Positions 6,178 through 8,015 of a stretch of 8,015 bases of DNA are shown in pieces. A program made the position numbers and the translations under genes. The stretch covers positions 1 through 8,015 of the forward strand of contig JACMKL010000792.1 in assembly GCA_014380105.1 (NCBI GenBank), written 5' to 3'. The notes under the pieces are model-generated. The model was not told where the DNA came from. It searched no databases and saw only the letters and a list, made by a program, of their open reading frames with translations. Within the stretch, counting starts at the first letter, position 1. Each line of letters opens with the position of its first letter. Source of the stretch: Candidatus Melainabacteria bacterium (GTDB taxonomy: Bacteria; Cyanobacteriota; Vampirovibrionia; Obscuribacterales; Obscuribacteraceae).

Positions 6178-6471
6178 TTAATGATAATCTCTGATTTCGA
6201 CTTCATGCGGACCATCGAACTCCCATCTAAATATTACTCGCCACTGATCATTGATTCTTATAGAGTGACAGCCAGTTAAATCATTCTTGAGCGCATGAAG
6301 ATTATTTCCAGGTGGCGATGCTAAATCATTCAAAACAGCCGCAGCATTCACCATATCTAGCTTTCTTTCAGCAATTTTCAACAAGTTGGCAGGGAATCGA
6401 TGAACCTCTTTATCGCGAACGCCCAAAAATATCTTTTCAGTTAAAGTGCCTCTAAAGCTTTGTATTGCCAC
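6178..6471 (-). CDS. higB: HigB toxin, RelE-superfamily mRNA endonuclease
   Basis: The protein has 97 residues from a GTG start at 6471, with AGGAG nine bases upstream. The sequence matches the HigB/plasmid maintenance killer family along its whole length: FRGTLTEKIF at the N-terminus, PPGNNLHALKNDLTGCHSIRI at 53-73, DQWRVIFRW at 75-83, and a C-terminal RDYH (94-97). HigB toxins cut mRNA in the ribosomal A site and use the C-terminal Asp-Tyr-His and an upstream His/Lys. Asp95, Tyr96, His97, His59 and Lys62 are present, so the toxin looks intact. Toxin before antitoxin is the typical higBA order. It has its own promoter and a palindromic operator upstream. Confidence 0.92.
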   Translation of the reverse strand: MAIQSFRGTLTEKIFLGVRDKEVHRFPANLLKIAERKLDMVNAAAVLNDLASPPGNNLHALKNDLTGCHSIRINDQWRVIFRWEFDGPHEVEIRDYH

Positions 6472-6483
6472 TTAAAAGCACTC

Positions 6484-6512
6484 CTATACGACTATATCAT
6501 ATATCGGTATAG
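6484..6512 (-). promoter_or_regulatory. Probable HigBA operator: 29-bp palindrome
   Basis: CTATAC (6484-6489) and GTATAG (6507-6512) are perfect outer arms. Inside, TATAT and ATATA are symmetric about a central base at 6498, giving 11 of 14 paired positions. The centre falls in the -10 box of the higBA promoter, so binding there would block RNA polymerase. This suits autorepression by HigA or HigBA. Confidence 0.6.
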
Positions 6513-6524
6513 ATCAATAAGCAA
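6496..6524 (-). promoter_or_regulatory. higBA promoter
   Basis: On the minus strand, TTGCTT (6524-6519) and TATGAT (6501-6496) are separated by exactly 17 bp and sit just upstream of the higB ribosome site. The boxes match sigma70 consensus at 4/6 and 5/6. The -35 box lies right after the ybaK-like stop, so higBA has its own promoter even though read-through from ybaK is possible. Confidence 0.6.
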
Positions 6525-6526
6525 AT

Positions 6527-7036
6527 TTATTCTCGTCGGATCGCCATGGCTTCGATGATTTGGACATTTGGCAGCTTTTTAAATTCTTCCGGATTTAGCA
6601 AAACTTTTGATGATCTGTTGCCACCGCCAGCAATCACTTCAGGGTGCTGCATTACGGCGGCATCGATAAAGAGTGGAATTGACTGCAAGCCAAACGGAGT
6701 GACACCACCAATTTGCATTCCAGTTAAATCGAGGGTTTGCTCGGCTGTAGCAAAGGACGCGCGACTAACTTCCAACAAGTGACGGACCTTTTTATTGACG
6801 TCGAGCTTAGTAGTTGCAAGCACCATACAGCATGCATATTTAATTGGGTCCGATTTGCCCGCCACAACAATGGCGTTTGCTGCTTGCTCGGGATCGAAAC
6901 CATAATGCGAGCAAAATGCAGCAGTGTCTGCAAGCTCAGGGTCACATTCTAAAACGCGAAACTCAATTCCGTATTTCTGTAAACACTCAAGCACTGTAGG
7001 GTGCAAAGCCGCATTATTTTGGACTGTAGACGACAT
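6527..7036 (-). CDS. YbaK/EbsC-family aminoacyl-tRNA deacylase
   Basis: The protein has 169 residues from the ATG at 7036, which has GAGG six bases upstream. The ATG at 7060 has no ribosome site and would add eight residues. The YbaK/EbsC fold is clear. LHPTVLECLQKYGIEF is the N-terminal helix, NAIVVAGK the following strand, TTKLDVNKKVRHLL at 75-88, and GGVTPFGL at 110-117 the family's signature loop. It is followed by IPLFIDAAVM and VIAGGGNRSSKVLLNPEEFKKL. Members hydrolyse mischarged tRNA in trans as a translation quality-control step. By eye, the Lys that is catalytic in E. coli YbaK (Lys46) is Asn54 here. I think related subfamilies share this, so the substrate, and perhaps the activity, may differ from Cys-tRNA(Pro). 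It lies 30 bp downstream of the GNAT gene on the same strand and is probably co-transcribed with it. Confidence 0.9.
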   Translation of the reverse strand: MSSTVQNNAALHPTVLECLQKYGIEFRVLECDPELADTAAFCSHYGFDPEQAANAIVVAGKSDPIKYACCMVLATTKLDVNKKVRHLLEVSRASFATAEQTLDLTGMQIGGVTPFGLQSIPLFIDAAVMQHPEVIAGGGNRSSKVLLNPEEFKKLPNVQIIEAMAIRRE

Positions 7037-7066
7037 TGGAGACCTCGACAAAGCATTCATAATAAA

Positions 7067-7567
7067 CTACGAAATGTCCAGTCGATAGAATTTTGTATCA
7101 ACCGAAACAACTGGAAATAGTGGTGGCAATTCCGGAATCTGAACCTCTACATAACCGTTTTTTTCATAGAAACGATGCGCAGCATACATTTTCTCTGTCG
7201 TACCAAGATAGATTTGATTGACGTTTTGCTTTTTGCACCAGCTAATGGCTGTATCCATCAGTGATTGAGAAAGACCACTTTCTTTGCCACGATAATCTTT
7301 GGCGACAAACATTTTCTTCAGTGCAACCTGATTGTTTGAAATATCAACAACACCAATTGTTCCGACGACACGTTCGCCATCAAGTGCAACCCAAAAGTTT
7401 CCCTTTCCAGTCTGGAAAGTTTTTTGGATAAACATCAGGTCAGGTTGCTGTTCACGTGTGATAGGAACACCGAATTCGCCTTTCTGAATCGGCAAAACAA
7501 GCTCCTCAACGCCACGTTGATGGGTTTCCTCAAATGGCTGTATAGCGACTGAATTCATCGTAATCAC
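7067..7567 (-). CDS. GNAT-family N-acetyltransferase
   Basis: The protein has 166 residues from a GTG at 7567, with GGGAG nine bases upstream. An ATG three codons later lies too far from that site. GNAT elements appear in order: a beta strand FWVALDGERVVGTIGVV (58-74), then motif A strand and helix VALKKMFVAKDYRGKESG (81-98), and motif B YLGTTEKMYAAHRFYEKNGY (120-139), the common C-terminal acetyl-CoA/substrate segment. The pyrophosphate loop normally reads R/Q-x-x-G-x-G/A. Here it is R93-G-K-E96-S-G98, with Glu replacing the first Gly. The enzyme should acetylate an amine using acetyl-CoA, but the acceptor is unknown. It heads a two-gene unit with the ybaK-like gene and is divergent from a LysR-type regulator, which may control it. 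Confidence 0.88.
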   Translation of the reverse strand: MITMNSVAIQPFEETHQRGVEELVLPIQKGEFGVPITREQQPDLMFIQKTFQTGKGNFWVALDGERVVGTIGVVDISNNQVALKKMFVAKDYRGKESGLSQSLMDTAISWCKKQNVNQIYLGTTEKMYAAHRFYEKNGYVEVQIPELPPLFPVVSVDTKFYRLDIS

Positions 7568-7591
7568 AATTTAGAACTCCCAAAGGGCAGA

Positions 7592-7615
7592 TGCAAGCAT
7601 TGTCGCTCTTGCAAT
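7592..7615. promoter_or_regulatory. Nested inverted repeats of LysR-box type in the divergent region
   Basis: TGCAAG (7592-7597) and CTTGCA (7608-7613) form a perfect 6-bp inverted repeat with a 10-bp spacer. ATTG (7599-7602) and CAAT (7612-7615) overlap it and contain the T-N11-A pattern of LysR operators. The site lies between the GNAT and LysR starts, over the likely GNAT promoter (TTGGAC-N18-GACAAT, weak) and the LysR -35 box. Confidence 0.45.
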
Positions 7616-7638
7616 CGATAACGTCCAATAGTTAAAAT
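7609..7638 (+). promoter_or_regulatory. Promoter candidate for the LysR-type gene
   Basis: TTGCAA (7609-7614) and TAAAAT (7633-7638) are 18 bp apart, matching consensus at 4/6 and 5/6. The -10 box overlaps the ATG at 7637, so transcripts would start near 7645. That supports the TTG at 7670 as the real start codon. Confidence 0.45.
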
Positions 7639-7669
7639 GAAAAGAATCGATAGCAAAAAGGTATTAGTC

Positions 7670-8015
7670 TTGGAATTCCGCCAGCTCAAATATTTCGTTC
7701 AAATTGCAGAACTGGAGCACTTCGGACAGGCTGCACAGCGGCTCAACGTGGTCCAGCCAGCTCTAACCAGGCAAATTAAGCAACTAGAGGAAGAAATCGG
7801 CGTAGAGCTGTTCGAGCGCCTTCCACGGGGCGTGAGACTAACTACAGCTGGAAAAGTCTTTCTAAATCAGAGCCGGGATTTGCTCGCCCAATGCGACCGA
7901 ATGGTTCGCTTGACCCAACTCGTCAGCATGGGTCAAACCGGACTACTAAGAATTGGTTTCGCCGATGGTGTGACCTTCAACAAGTCATTTTCCGAAATCC
8001 TCCGCCACTACCGCC
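7670..8015 (+). CDS. LysR-type transcriptional regulator, N-terminal part (cut by window end)
   Basis: The frame is open to the last base, giving 115 residues. The TTG start at 7670 gives MEFRQLKYFVQIAELEHF, the canonical LysR opening, and has AAGG eight bases upstream. An in-frame ATG at 7637 lacks a ribosome site and overlaps the putative -10 box. The winged helix-turn-helix is complete: HFGQAAQRLNVVQPALTRQI (17-36), then LEEEIGVELFERLPRGVRLTTAG. The linker helix follows, and LLRIGFADG begins the effector-binding domain. Such proteins bind T-N11-A sites and activate divergent genes when a small ligand is present. The nested inverted repeats at 7592-7615 are the obvious site, and the GNAT-ybaK unit the obvious target. 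The ligand cannot be told from this part. Confidence 0.92.
   Translation, partial: MEFRQLKYFVQIAELEHFGQAAQRLNVVQPALTRQIKQLEEEIGVELFERLPRGVRLTTAGKVFLNQSRDLLAQCDRMVRLTQLVSMGQTGLLRIGFADGVTFNKSFSEILRHYR

Overview
This is bacterial DNA of moderate GC content with dense genes, short gaps and several TTG/GTG starts. No rRNA, tRNA, insertion sequence or CRISPR array was seen. The overall style (long TPR and proline-rich proteins, a B12 riboswitch, a HigBA module) would fit a non-photosynthetic relative of cyanobacteria such as the Obscuribacterales. That is an impression from the proteins, not something the sequence proves.

Layout. Bases 1-264 hold the C-terminal end of a polytopic membrane protein. 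A 640-residue protein follows (380-2302) with two thioredoxin-like domains: one degenerate, the other with an intact CPPC motif, joined by a proline-rich linker. It converges, 10 bp apart, on a minus-strand SGNH-hydrolase-like membrane-anchored protein (2313-3572). A gap of about 500 bp (3573-4080) contains a strong inverted repeat and a good sigma70-type promoter that drives a TPR protein (4081-5067) on the plus strand.

The most interesting part is 5133-5806. A well-formed cobalamin riboswitch (5133-5249) is followed by competing hairpins and a strong Shine-Dalgarno site. Next comes a 29-codon leader ORF whose coding sequence contains a terminator-like hairpin. The leader ends in an ATGA overlap with a YciA-like acyl-CoA thioesterase. 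B12 riboswitches normally control B12 transport or synthesis, or B12-independent isozymes, so a hotdog thioesterase behind a leader ORF is an unusual target.

The rest is on the minus strand, reading right to left: a GNAT acetyltransferase, a YbaK/EbsC-type tRNA deacylase, then a HigB toxin and HigA antitoxin. The toxin-antitoxin pair has its own promoter, with a 29-bp palindrome centred on the -10 box. At the right edge a LysR-type regulator, truncated by the window end, is divergent from the GNAT gene. The roughly 100-bp divergent region carries nested inverted repeats of LysR-box type, suggesting that the regulator controls the GNAT-ybaK unit, itself, or both.
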